Source: Methanosarcina acetivorans C2A (lineage in GTDB: Archaea > Halobacteriota > Methanosarcinia > Methanosarcinales > Methanosarcinaceae). Taken from it: a stretch of DNA of 64,000 nucleotides. The notes beneath the pieces were generated by a model. It had not been told where the DNA came from. It did no database searches and saw only the letters and a program-made list of their open reading frames with translations. The position numbers and the translations under genes are program-made. Below, one piece after another: positions 1-8,494 of this stretch. The stretch covers positions 186,001-250,000 of the forward strand of contig NC_003552.1 in the NCBI RefSeq assembly GCF_000007345.1, given 5' to 3'. Position 1 is the first letter of the stretch, and the number at the start of each line of letters is the position of its first letter.

Positions 1-63
1 AAAGCCTTCAATTATTTTCTCTCCGAACCTGTCAAGGTCCTCGGTTGCCATTTTTTTGATCAA
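1..63 (-). CDS. pylB: PylB N-terminus (partial), methylornithine synthase
   Basis: Only the first 21 codons are in the window; the gene runs off the left edge. PylB is the radical SAM lysine mutase that makes 3-methylornithine, the first step of pyrrolysine synthesis. The visible peptide, read from a TTG start as (M)IKKMATEDLDRFGEKIIEGF, matches the PylB N-terminus as I remember it. TTG at 61-63 is preferred over the ATG at 49-51 because a GAGGGTGA ribosome site sits a few bases upstream of TTG and known PylB proteins also begin four residues before the MATE motif. It lies downstream of pylS on the same strand, as in the usual pylTSBCD order. The radical SAM cysteines are outside the window. 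Confidence 0.88.
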   Translation of the reverse strand, partial: MIKKMATEDLDRFGEKIIEGF

Positions 64-172
64 AATTTCACCCTCTCATAGTTTTACAGTTTTTCCCATC
101 TTTACCGCCTTCCTTTCAGATTTCTTTCAGGACAGGTCTAATCATGCCGTTTTTCCATTTTCAGGTTCCGAG

Positions 173-216
173 TTTGCCATTTTAAGTCCCGAAACCGGTT
201 TTTTGCCATTTTAAGT
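173..216. repeat. Direct repeat in pylS-pylB spacer
   Basis: Two identical 15-base copies, TTTGCCATTTTAAGT at 173-187 and 202-216, lie in the 236-base spacer between pylS and pylB. More degenerate look-alikes (TGCCGTTT..CCATTTTCAGG) occur at about 144-165 and 231-240. No coding capacity is visible. They could be RNA-level elements in the pyl transcript or simple slippage repeats. Confidence 0.55.
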
Positions 217-299
217 TTAGATTGCCGTTTATTGCTACTCTGATATCCCTGTCCGGTAGAATCCGAACAGTTAGATGTCATTTTTAGGGAATTCCAGGT

Positions 300-1694
<1,395 letters not shown>

Positions 1695-1851
1695 TTATAG
1701 AACATAAGCGTGGAGCCAGCAATTGCTGACAGCTACCCGGAAAAGAAATAGGTAATCCAGAAATAGTTTATAGGCTCTGGAAAGTGTTTCCTGATTCTAT
1801 AAAAGATCTCGGTGGAATGTTATGCAAGTGCCATTCCGGGATTCAGAAACA

Positions 1852-1923
1852 TGGCGGAAACCCCGGGAATCTAACCCGGCTGAACGGATTTAGAGTCCAT
1901 TCGATCTACATGATCAGGTTTCC
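1852..1923 (-). tRNA. pylT: tRNA-Pyl (CUA anticodon)
   Basis: The minus strand reads GGAAACCTGATCATG..., ending ...GGTTTCCGCCA: 72 nt with CCA encoded. The acceptor stem GGAAACC pairs with GGTTTCC, the discriminator is G, and the anticodon CTA lies at 1891-1893 (complement), in a stem flanked by GGACT and AATCC. The short D-loop and compact core are the known odd features of tRNA-Pyl. It lies 220 bases upstream of pylS, the standard pyl operon position. Apart from genus-level base changes it matches the published M. barkeri tRNA as I remember it. Confidence 0.97.
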
Positions 1924-1945
1924 TCCTCAACAAAATAGAATTAAA

Positions 1946-1973
1946 TTTTATATGTTGTTTTTTCTCTATATAA
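1946..1973 (-). promoter_or_regulatory. Probable TATA boxes of pylT
   Basis: On the minus strand ATATAAAA (1946-1953) lies about 23-30 bases before the tRNA 5' end, and a second ATTTATATAG (about 1966-1975) lies about 20 bases further. Archaeal TATA boxes sit 25-30 bases before the transcript start, so the nearer box would start at or just before the mature 5' end and the farther one would leave a 15-20 base leader. Which is used cannot be decided from sequence. Confidence 0.5.
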
Positions 1974-2204
1974 ATCTTAATTGATAAGATAGAATATTAT
2001 TTTTTTATATATACGTTTTTTGGTGAAACTCCGGCAAAATTCACGCTCTTATTTATAGTTTTTGGAAAGCAGTTCTCATTAAACAGATCTCTATAAAGAT
2101 TAAAAAATAAAAAAAGTACGGTGAAAAAATCCGGATGAAAAATGTGGGAGAAAAGCTCGAATGAAAGAGGGAAATGGATAAAGAAATAAATCAAGTTTTC
2201 CTGT

Positions 2205-2921
2205 TCAGGCTTTTTCGTACATCCCGAGTGTGCTCAGAGTCAGGGCAGTTGCGTTTATATCGTCTTCTTTGTTCCCCCAGGCCCCGCTTTCACGGGCTTT
2301 TCCAAGGAGCCAGTCAATGGAAGCTCCCAATTCCTTTTTGAAACCTGCAAGGAGGAGAGCCTGGATTACCAGATTGCTTGTGGAAATATGTTCCCAGCCT
2401 CCGTCCTGCTTTCTTTTTGAAAGGATCCATTCAGCCCTTTCCCGGACAAAAGCCTCAAAATCCCTACTTTCGGTTAGATTGTCCTGTTTTTTCAGGGCTG
2501 TGATTACAAGGGAAGTAGTGCCGACCTGTTCCCAGTCAGGCCCGTAGTTTTCGTATAACCATCCGCATCCTTCCCTGTCAGAAACTTCCATGTCCGCAAG
2601 AGCTCCAAGACTGTAGGCAGTGTCATAGACGTCTTCATTCCATGAGCTTCCTGTTTTCATGGAAAGTAACCACTTTTCCGGAGCCCGGAATATGATTCCT
2701 TCCGCCGAAAGGGCTGAACAGGCCCTTGCCGTATCCCTTATTGAGGAGTTCCAGCAGTTGCCTTCTTTTTTACGGATAAGAAGAGGGGTATAGAGGTTCG
2801 GAAGTCCCCATAAAGCATGAGCCGATACTGTACTTGCAAGTTCTTTTACGGACTGGATTTGCCGGGAAGAGAGCCATTCGAAACCTTTTTTCACAATATC
2901 AAATTCCAGGTTGTTTAACAT
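2205..2921 (-). CDS. Prenyltransferase/squalene-cyclase-like toroid protein
   Basis: A 238-residue protein made of helical repeats of the terpenoid cyclase/protein prenyltransferase alpha-alpha toroid type. QW-like signatures are visible: DGGWEHISTSNLVIQALLLAG (about 175-195, broken here for length) and GAWGNKEDDINATALTLSTLG near the C-terminus, plus SSWNEDVYDTAYSLGALA in the middle. There is no cyclase DXDD acid motif and no signal peptide, so it is probably a cytosolic non-enzymatic or unknown-substrate member. No strong ribosome site precedes the ATG at 2919-2921. It is divergent from the DUF134 gene at 3056. Function unknown. Confidence 0.75.
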   Translation of the reverse strand: MLNNLEFDIVKKGFEWLSSRQIQSVKELASTVSAHALWGLPNLYTPLLIRKKEGNCWNSSIRDTARACSALSAEGIIFRAPEKWLLSMKTGSSWNEDVYDTAYSLGALADMEVSDREGCGWLYENYGPDWEQVGTTSLVITALKKQDNLTESRDFEAFVRERAEWILSKRKQDGGWEHISTSNLVIQALLLAGFKKELGASIDWLLGKARESGAWGNKEDDINATALTLSTLGMYEKA

Positions 2922-3015
2922 TTAACGGTGCTTTTCAAGCTTCATGTATTAAAAGTTGACTGGCAAATCCCCTTTTTTCCTCTGAAAGCTATTTCAGGTC
3001 CGGATCCTGGCATGA

Positions 3016-3059
3016 ATGCAAAATTATATATAGTTTTGCATTATTATGCATAATTATGC
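3016..3059 (+). promoter_or_regulatory. TATA box inside palindromes before DUF134 gene
   Basis: A perfect inverted repeat ATGCAAAA (3016-3023) / TTTTGCAT (3034-3041) brackets a TTATATATAG TATA element. Immediately after come overlapping 12-base palindromes ATTATGCATAAT (3043-3054) and GCATAATTATGC (3048-3059); the latter contains the start codon at 3056. The downstream gene encodes an HTH protein, so autoregulation is plausible. The TATA-to-ATG distance of about 25-30 bases suggests a leaderless or nearly leaderless transcript. Confidence 0.6.
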
Positions 3060-3550
3060 GCCCTAGAAAAAGAAGGATAGTGGATTTCGAACATTCGGCA
3101 AGGCAGTTCAGACCTTTCGGTCCCGAAAGTGAAATTCCCGAAGAGGTTCTGCTAACTATCGATGAACTTGAGGTCATGAGGCTCAGCTTTCTGGAAAATC
3201 TTTCTCAGGGCGAAGCTGCGCTTCGTATGGAAATCCACCAGTCTACTTTTCAGAGGGCTCTGAAAAAAGCACTTGAAAAAGTAACCGATGCGCTTGTCCA
3301 TGGAAAAGCAATACGGATTGAAGGAGGAGATTACAGAATGCCAAGAGGAGACGGAACAGGTCCTGCAGGCCAGGGCCCGGTTGGCGGTGGAAGAAGCCGT
3401 GGACAGGGCAAGGGTCGGGGTGGACGGTTCGGCGGACCTGATGGAAATTGTGTATGTCCTGCCTGCGGGTATGAAACTCCCCATACGCCGGGAGTCTCCT
3501 GTAGCCAGGTGAAATGCGAGAAATGCGGAAGCTCAATGGTCAGGAAGTAA
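3056..3550 (+). CDS. DUF134 (UPF0251) DNA-binding protein with C-terminal zinc domain
   Basis: A 164-residue protein. Residues about 1-90 match the DUF134/UPF0251 helix-turn-helix family (RPFGPESEIPEEVLLTIDELEVMRL then SQGEAALRMEIHQSTFQRAL, quoted in parts). Residues about 95-130 are Gly/Arg-rich beginning MPRGDGTGPAGQGP, and 130-164 hold four paired cysteines (CVCPACGYE...CSQVKCEKCG), a likely zinc ribbon or iron-sulphur-type knuckle. The Gly-rich MP-GDGTGP start is the same opening seen in the next two genes, so the three form a family cluster. It is probably a transcription regulator, perhaps metal or redox responsive; the ligand is unknown. An internal ribosome site and ATG (3338) could also produce the C-terminal domain alone. 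Confidence 0.85.
   Translation: MRPRKRRIVDFEHSARQFRPFGPESEIPEEVLLTIDELEVMRLSFLENLSQGEAALRMEIHQSTFQRALKKALEKVTDALVHGKAIRIEGGDYRMPRGDGTGPAGQGPVGGGRSRGQGKGRGGRFGGPDGNCVCPACGYETPHTPGVSCSQVKCEKCGSSMVRK
3323..3340 (+). promoter_or_regulatory. Internal ribosome site and start for the C-terminal domain
   Basis: GGAGGAGA lies 7 bases before an in-frame ATG (3338) that begins MPRGDGTGP inside the DUF134 gene. The same arrangement (GGAG then ATTACAGAATGCC) starts the stand-alone paralog at 4535, and the two regions are near identical. This makes a second, 70-residue product from the long gene likely. Confidence 0.55.
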
Positions 3551-3679
3551 GTTAAAAGGAAGGTCGAAAAAGAGTGGGAGGAAGGTGCAATCAGCGCTCC
3601 TTTGCTGTTCCATTTCAGTTTGTCTTATCGGAACTGTTTAAAGCTTCTTCCCCGACCACTCTTACTTTACGCACAATAT

Positions 3680-3710
3680 AACAATGTATCGAATTAACAA
3701 TGTATCGAAT
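3680..3710. repeat. 15-base direct repeat before DUF5320 gene
   Basis: AACAATGTATCGAAT occurs at 3680-3694 and again at 3696-3710, 25-55 bases before the start at 3736. The position in the promoter or leader suggests a tandem regulator site, but slippage is equally possible. Confidence 0.5.
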
Positions 3711-3735
3711 AGTACAATGAAAGGAGTTGGAAACA

Positions 3736-4125
3736 ATGCCACATGGAGATAGAACAGGTCCGATGGGCCAGGGACCAAAGACAGGAAGAGCTATGGGTTA
3801 CTGCTCGGGCAGTGACGAGCCGGGTTATAAGACGGTTACTCCTGTGGGAGCTGGCCGCAGGGCCGGACGCGGTATGAACCGAAAAGCAGGTTGCGGAGCA
3901 GGTCGGGGTTTAGGACACAGGCGAACTCCTGGTTCCGGAAAAGGTGGGCAGTTTGCTTCCCGGGGTGAGTACTCTGGATATTACTATCCTGCACCTTCTC
4001 AGACAGGGGCGGAATCGGATATAGATTTCCTTGAGGGCCGAATAAAGGCTCTGAAACAGGAGCTTGATAAATTAACAGAAAATTTGAAGAACTTCCAGTC
4101 CCAGGAAAACGATAAAAAGGAATGA
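3736..4125 (+). CDS. DUF5320-type glycine-rich protein
   Basis: A 129-residue protein beginning MPHGDRTGPMGQGPKTGRAMG, the hallmark opening of the DUF5320 family, followed by GYCSGSDEPGY, an Arg/Gly-rich stretch with one more cysteine (GCGAGRG), a Tyr/Ser segment, and a C-terminal coiled coil (ESDIDFLEGRIKALKQELDKL, in parts). The start at ATG 3736 is chosen over an in-frame TTG nine bases earlier because AAGGAG lies at proper distance and the family starts with MPxGDRTGP. Such proteins usually neighbour NifX/NifB-like or ParA/Mrp-like iron-sulphur proteins, but none is visible here. Exact role unknown. Confidence 0.8.
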   Translation: MPHGDRTGPMGQGPKTGRAMGYCSGSDEPGYKTVTPVGAGRRAGRGMNRKAGCGAGRGLGHRRTPGSGKGGQFASRGEYSGYYYPAPSQTGAESDIDFLEGRIKALKQELDKLTENLKNFQSQENDKKE

Positions 4126-4193
4126 GTTTATAAACAAATTCAAAAATGAGTCCATTAACTGATGGTTCATTGATGGGCTCCGAATTTATTTAT

Positions 4194-4307
4194 AAACTAG
4201 TACCATGAAAACTTAATTATGGATCATCAATTTAGATAAAAACAATATCAACTGATGGTAGTCACTAAAATGTATGTTCAACATTTGGGTTTTCACGGTA
4301 CTAGTTT
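4194..4307. repeat. 19-base imperfect inverted repeat
   Basis: AAACTAGTACCATGAAAAC (4194-4212) and its inverted copy GTTTTCACGGTACTAGTTT (4289-4307) differ at one base and enclose about 76 bases. The arrangement could be a small non-autonomous element; no clear target duplication was seen. Confidence 0.5.
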
Positions 4308-4388
4308 GAAAAATAATTTTTGAACTGGGAAATGAGGGATTCCTGGTGGATTTCCCGGTAGGTTCCTCCAGTTTCTTATAAACTGGCA

Positions 4389-4534
4389 GGCTAACTGGAA
4401 ATGCAGCCTGATGTTCAACAATCTACTTTTCAGAGGGCTCTCAGAAGCGTACTTGAAAAAGTGACTGAAGCCTTTGTATATATAAAAAGCAGTAAAAATT
4501 AAAAGCAGTAAAAATTGAAGGAGAAGATTACAGA
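4389..4534 (+). pseudogene. Relic of a DUF134 HTH domain
   Basis: This stretch is clearly homologous to 3186-3337 of the intact DUF134 gene: VQQSTFQRALRSVLEKVTEAF is readable from about 4412. The 5' part has been deleted, a one-base frame change occurs near 4485, and the 16-base unit AAAAGCAGTAAAAATT is tandemly duplicated (about 4483-4515), creating stops. Past the duplication the original frame ([16 protein letters not shown]) resumes and runs into the intact gene at 4535. The helix-turn-helix half has died while the metal-binding half survived. Confidence 0.8.
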
Positions 4535-4750
4535 ATGCCAGGTGGAGACGGCAGCGGTCCGGAAGGTAGAGGTCCGGGTGTGGGCACAAACCGGGAGATT
4601 AGAGGGCGGTGCAGGAGTAAGGGAGGAACCGGCGGCCCGGAAGGGACGTGCATATGCCCTGAATGCGGATACGAGGTGTCCCACAGGCCGGGAGTGCCCT
4701 GCATTGAGACAAAATGTGAAGAGTGCGGGACTCCTATGGTCAGGAAGTGA
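4535..4750 (+). CDS. Stand-alone zinc domain protein, paralog of DUF134 C-terminus
   Basis: A 71-residue protein, [20 protein letters not shown]... followed by [18 protein letters not shown] and [12 protein letters not shown]. It is collinear with residues 95-164 of the DUF134 protein at 3056, including all the cysteines and the terminal MVRK. Translation can start at ATG 4535, ten bases after GGAG. The reading frame is intact and cysteines are kept, so the domain is probably functional alone as a small metal-binding or partner protein. Confidence 0.75.
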   Translation: MPGGDGSGPEGRGPGVGTNREIRGRCRSKGGTGGPEGTCICPECGYEVSHRPGVPCIETKCEECGTPMVRK

Positions 4751-4782
4751 CCGCTTACACGACAAAAAGAAGAGCCTATACA

Positions 4783-5763
4783 ATGAAATCAAGAATCGTT
4801 TACGGGCCAATTCTTTCAAGAAGGCTCGGAAGATCTCTCGGGGTCGATGTGATTAAAAACACCGGCTCGAAAAAAAACTGTAACTATGATTGCATTTACT
4901 GTCAGCTCGGGCACGTTGAATCAAAGCTCGGAAGTCCTGAAGATGTAAAGGAGCCGGTAACTTCAAAAGAAGTTTCACAAAGTTTCCGGAATTTCCATAA
5001 AGACATCGAGGGTCTGGACTATGTCACTTTTTCAGGGACATGCGAACCTTCTCTGAACCTTTCTCTGGGGGAGATGATCCGGGCTGTCAGGGAGATAGGT
5101 GGAATCCCTGTCTGTGTCATCACGAATTCTTCCCTTGTGGGAAGGGAGGACGTCCGGAAGAATCTGGCTCAGGCGGACCTTATTGTTGCTACTCTGGTTT
5201 CGGGAAATGAAAATACCTGGAGAAAGATCCATAGGCCCGCCTCCGGCATAGCCCTGCAGGAAATAATCGAGGGCTTGAGGGAACTTGCAAAAGGAGGGGC
5301 CGGAAAAAAACTTGCACTTGAGGTCATGTTTCTTGAGAGTGAAGCAGGGAAGCCTCTGAACAGTACTGATGAAGAGGTTGAAAGCCTGATAGCAACAATC
5401 AGGTACATATGCCCTGACGAGATTGAAATTCTGACAGTCAGCCGTCCCCCTGCGGAAAAATGGGTAAGACCGGTCTCTGAGGAAAGATTAAGGGAAATTG
5501 CGAAGCGCTTTGTTTCGGAGTTTGGGGAAGAAAAAGTAAGGCTGGTTTTAAAAGGAAAAAACAAGAGGTCAAGGGTTTTACACCGGGAGCTGGATGAAGA
5601 GGTTTATGCCCTTCTCCTCAGGAGACCCTGTACCTTCGAACAGATCTGGCAGGGTCTGAATATGGACCCTAAAAGTCTTCGCTCTGTCCTTAAAAAATTG
5701 CTTGGTGAAAGCAAAATAGAGAAAATAGACTCGGAAACCGGGGAGTACTACAGGACAAAATAA
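4783..5763 (+). CDS. Radical SAM protein (COG0731-like) with C-terminal winged helix
   Basis: A 326-residue radical SAM protein. The cluster motif is NCNYDCIYCQ with Cys33, Cys37 and Cys40 (CX3CX2C), preceded by the family signature YGPILSRRLGRSLGVDV. The barrel runs to about 230; the last 60 residues (EEVYALLLRRPCTFEQIWQGL, then a basic segment) look like a winged helix. ATG 4783 is preferred to an upstream in-frame ATG that would overlap the preceding gene, because the family starts just before YGP. It is related to TYW1-type and other COG0731 proteins but lacks the flavodoxin part, so substrate cannot be assigned. It follows the zinc-domain gene after 32 bases and may be co-transcribed. 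Confidence 0.85.
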   Translation: MKSRIVYGPILSRRLGRSLGVDVIKNTGSKKNCNYDCIYCQLGHVESKLGSPEDVKEPVTSKEVSQSFRNFHKDIEGLDYVTFSGTCEPSLNLSLGEMIRAVREIGGIPVCVITNSSLVGREDVRKNLAQADLIVATLVSGNENTWRKIHRPASGIALQEIIEGLRELAKGGAGKKLALEVMFLESEAGKPLNSTDEEVESLIATIRYICPDEIEILTVSRPPAEKWVRPVSEERLREIAKRFVSEFGEEKVRLVLKGKNKRSRVLHRELDEEVYALLLRRPCTFEQIWQGLNMDPKSLRSVLKKLLGESKIEKIDSETGEYYRTK

Positions 5764-5990
5764 ATCACAGGTAAAGTGAGCTAGGAAAAAATGAATAAAA
5801 GGAAAATGAGATTGGCTTCGGGGGAAGAGCTTGTAGCATTTGGAAGCGGAACCATCGTCAAGTTTCTCTGAGAAAGAGGAACATCCCAGACTATTTTACT
5901 GTATCTTTTATTGTAGCCTGTATATTTCTCCTAAATTTCTCAAGTTTTCTGTCCCCTTTTTTTTTGTTCAGATTTTTGCTCCCGGATACT

Positions 5991-6494
5991 TCATTCCTCA
6001 TCATCGGGAGGGAGCCTCTTTGCCAGCTCAGCATCAAGTGTTGACAGAGCATCTTTGTTTTCCCCGACAATTTTCAGCTTATCTATTATCTCGTTGTCGT
6101 TTTCTTCCTCTTCTACCTGCTCTTCGACATACCACTGAAGGAAGGAAGCCGTTGCTTCATCTTTTTCCGAATGGGCAAGCTCTACCAGGTCATTGATTGA
6201 GCGGGTAATGAACTGCTCATGTTGCAGGGTCTTCTGGAACATTTCCATCGGTGTCCCGAACTCCATGGGTGGCTCCTTGATCTCCTTTAACCTAGCCCTT
6301 CCTCCTTCGTTGACATAATCAAAGATCTTCATCCCGTGGATGGTCTCTTCTTTGACCTGTACCTTAAACCAGTGGGCAAACCCGGGCAGGCCTATAGAGG
6401 AGCTGTATGCCGCCATGGAAAGGTAAAGGTAAGAAGAGTACAGTTCCTTGTTAATTTGTTCATTCAGCGCTTCTTCCATCTTTTCGTTCAGCAT
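5991..6494 (-). CDS. Ferritin
   Basis: A 167-residue bacterial-type non-heme ferritin: LNEQINKELYSSYLYLSMAAY carries the first iron ligands (Glu in the INKELYSS helix), followed by HWFKVQVKEETIHGMKIFDYV with the ExxH pair, and EEQVEEEENDNEI in the fourth helix. It oxidises and stores iron, limiting Fenton chemistry in this anaerobe. GAGGGAAAATA precedes the ATG. It is followed on the same strand direction by nothing obvious; a T-rich run at about 5955-5970 lies on the opposite strand. The UspA gene upstream may share stress regulation. Confidence 0.93.
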   Translation of the reverse strand: MLNEKMEEALNEQINKELYSSYLYLSMAAYSSSIGLPGFAHWFKVQVKEETIHGMKIFDYVNEGGRARLKEIKEPPMEFGTPMEMFQKTLQHEQFITRSINDLVELAHSEKDEATASFLQWYVEEQVEEEENDNEIIDKLKIVGENKDALSTLDAELAKRLPPDDEE

Positions 6495-6548
6495 TATTTT
6501 CCCTCGCTTTGTTGAATCCGATCTGATTTTTCCCGTAAAATCCCGATT

Positions 6549-7001
6549 TTACGGTCTCTTCCAGTGTACGACAAGTACCGGGACTTTTGAGTTCCTGATC
6601 ACTTTTTCGGATATGCTGCCTATCAGGAATCGTTCGACTTTGCTTTTTCCAAGCGAGCCGATGATAATCAGGTCCATTCCGTTCTTTTCTGCAAAATTGA
6701 CAATTTCTTCTGCGGGATGTCCTTCGAGAAGGACGGATTCGACCTGCAAATCAGTATCTTTTGCAGCTTTTTCCATATAAGAAACGGCTTCTTCTCCCAG
6801 TTCCCTGAACCGGGTATACATTGCCTCTTCCCACTCCAGATCTTCAGGAACCGAAGAATAAATCGATCTGTCGATAACATAGACAGCATAAATTTTTGCT
6901 CCGCTCAGGTGAGCAAGCTCAAGCGCGGCATCTGCAGCTTTTCTGGCACTTTCGGAGTCATCGGTTGCAAGCAGAATTTTTCTATAGAGTTTGCTCTTCA
7001 T
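6549..7001 (-). CDS. Universal stress protein, ATP-binding UspA class
   Basis: A 150-residue UspA-fold protein. It opens KILLATDDSESARKAADAAL and ends with GSLGKSKVERFLIGSISEKV, which satisfies the G-2x-G-9x-G(S/T) nucleotide-binding pattern, so it should bind ATP. It lies 54 bases upstream of ferritin on the same strand and is probably co-transcribed. It is divergent from the lipoprotein gene at 7154. Cellular role is unspecified stress survival. Confidence 0.92.
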   Translation of the reverse strand: MKSKLYRKILLATDDSESARKAADAALELAHLSGAKIYAVYVIDRSIYSSVPEDLEWEEAMYTRFRELGEEAVSYMEKAAKDTDLQVESVLLEGHPAEEIVNFAEKNGMDLIIIGSLGKSKVERFLIGSISEKVIRNSKVPVLVVHWKRP

Positions 7002-7153
7002 TATCTAACCCCCAAAATATTATCCCATATCTGAATATCCGTATGTTTATATTAATAATTTTCACCTAATAATTTTCCAGGAAATGGAAAACCTGTCGAT
7101 AACGGCAAAAGGCATATACTTGTTAATACAATTAATGAAGAGGAGGATGGACT

Positions 7154-8119
7154 TTGGGAAAACAGAGGATCAAGCCAATCCGGATATTGTTTTTGATGTC
7201 TATTATCTTCCTTTTTGCTTCAGGAAGCGGTTGCGTTCGGAGTTTTGAAGAGGAAAGCAACTACAACATCAAAGATATGGACATCTCAGCAGACCGTGCC
7301 GGGACTTCTTTTGTAGACCTCAATGTTACCACATATGTAGAAAAATATCAGGGGGATACGGAGAAAAATGCTTCTCTTCTTTTGAAAGTTTACAGCAGGG
7401 AAAGCGGGCTGCTTGAAACACAGGAAAAAATTGAATTAGGGAGGCTGGAAAAAGGGGAAACAAAAGCCGTAAGCCAGAGTCTGAGCCTGCCCAAGACCGG
7501 AGGCTACAATATACGTTCGGTCCTTTTCGAAGAGGATACCCAGAAGGGCAGCGGAGAAATCAATGTCTACAACCTTGATTTTCTGCCTGCGGATGTGCAG
7601 GATATAGGGCTTGAAATTTCCGAAATGGATTTCAGGGTCAGGAAAGTGGAAGACGGAAAAGTTCTCATTGAAAGTGACATCTATCTGACAAATGAGGGCA
7701 AGAAAACCAGCCGGGATCTCCGTATGCTTGTCAAGGTCCGGGAACTGGACGCGGGGCTACTTGCCGATAAGGTCTGGACTCGGACAGGAGAGATCAAGCC
7801 CGAAACAACAGTTATCCGTAGTGTTAACCTGACCATGCCTGATCAGTACAACTACGCTGTCGAAGTTCTGATCTGGAACAATGATACCATTGTAAGGCGC
7901 GGGGAAGATTATATCCAGCTTAATCCGAAAGTTGAGGTTAAAGATAAAACTTCCACGGAAACAAAGAAGATTCAGACCAGTGAATTTGAAAACGTGGATG
8001 ATTATGAAATGGTCCCTGAAGAGAAATACGCTGAAGAAGGAGCAACTCCCGGGTTTAGCCTGTTCCTGGCAGCAGTCCTGCTCTGTTCGGCAGCAGTTCT
8101 AAGGAGGCGGTTTGGATGA
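7154..8119 (+). CDS. Lipoprotein with PGF-CTERM sorting tail
   Basis: A 321-residue exported protein. Residues 1-27 form a signal peptide with a lipobox-like end (FASGSGC, Cys27). The body is a beta-rich extracellular domain of the DUF7490 type seen in methanogens, with repeated NLT/NVT-like N-glycosylation sites. The C-terminus, TPGFSLFLAAVLL plus CSAAVLRRRFG, is a PGF-CTERM signal (PGF, hydrophobic helix, basic end) recognised by archaeosortase A. The start is TTG at 7154, seven bases after AGGAGG. The next gene overlaps it by four bases (ATGA). Having both a lipobox and a PGF-CTERM tail is unusual. Confidence 0.8.
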   Translation: MGKQRIKPIRILFLMSIIFLFASGSGCVRSFEEESNYNIKDMDISADRAGTSFVDLNVTTYVEKYQGDTEKNASLLLKVYSRESGLLETQEKIELGRLEKGETKAVSQSLSLPKTGGYNIRSVLFEEDTQKGSGEINVYNLDFLPADVQDIGLEISEMDFRVRKVEDGKVLIESDIYLTNEGKKTSRDLRMLVKVRELDAGLLADKVWTRTGEIKPETTVIRSVNLTMPDQYNYAVEVLIWNNDTIVRRGEDYIQLNPKVEVKDKTSTETKKIQTSEFENVDDYEMVPEEKYAEEGATPGFSLFLAAVLLCSAAVLRRRFG

Positions 8120-8373
8120 ATGAAACAGAAGAGCTCAGCTCAGAGACAAAAGAGGCAAAAACTTCAGATCTCGGGGATAACTTCAAAAAGGGAGTTTTTG
8201 TGATTGTCATGCTGCTTCTGCTTGTGGCAACCTTCCAGCTCTATTTTTCAATAGAGCGAGTAATCGAAATCTGGTTTGAGTACCAATATATCCCCATTTT
8301 CAGGGCTGTATACAATTTCATTGTCCTGCTTGCAAGCCTGTACGTTCTCAGGCTGTACATAGTACAGCGCTGA
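8116..8373 (+). CDS. Small two-helix membrane protein
   Basis: An 85-residue protein with an acidic N-terminus (NETEELSSETKEAKTSD) and two membrane helices (about 29-47 and 61-78). It overlaps the lipoprotein stop as ATGA and has AAGGAGG 9 bases upstream of its ATG, so the two are translationally coupled and their products may interact at the membrane. The layout resembles PsiE-like small proteins only loosely. Function unknown. Confidence 0.7.
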   Translation: MNETEELSSETKEAKTSDLGDNFKKGVFVIVMLLLLVATFQLYFSIERVIEIWFEYQYIPIFRAVYNFIVLLASLYVLRLYIVQR

Positions 8374-8494
8374 AATAAATGTGAATAATTGCCTGAAAAG
8401 CTGGAAGCAGGTATGAAATGTATGAAATATAGGAAAAGCATGATATCAAAAAGTTTGAAGAGCCGAAACCCTTGATTTGAGGAGACCTTAAGTA

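Noticed and set aside
1997-2194. 65-codon Phe-rich frame between pylT and the toroid gene
   Set aside because: Low-complexity translation of an AT-rich spacer with no ribosome site.
5791-5871. 26-codon frame MNKRKMRLASGEELVAFGSG after the radical SAM gene
   Set aside because: Too short, no ribosome site of note, no conservation evidence.
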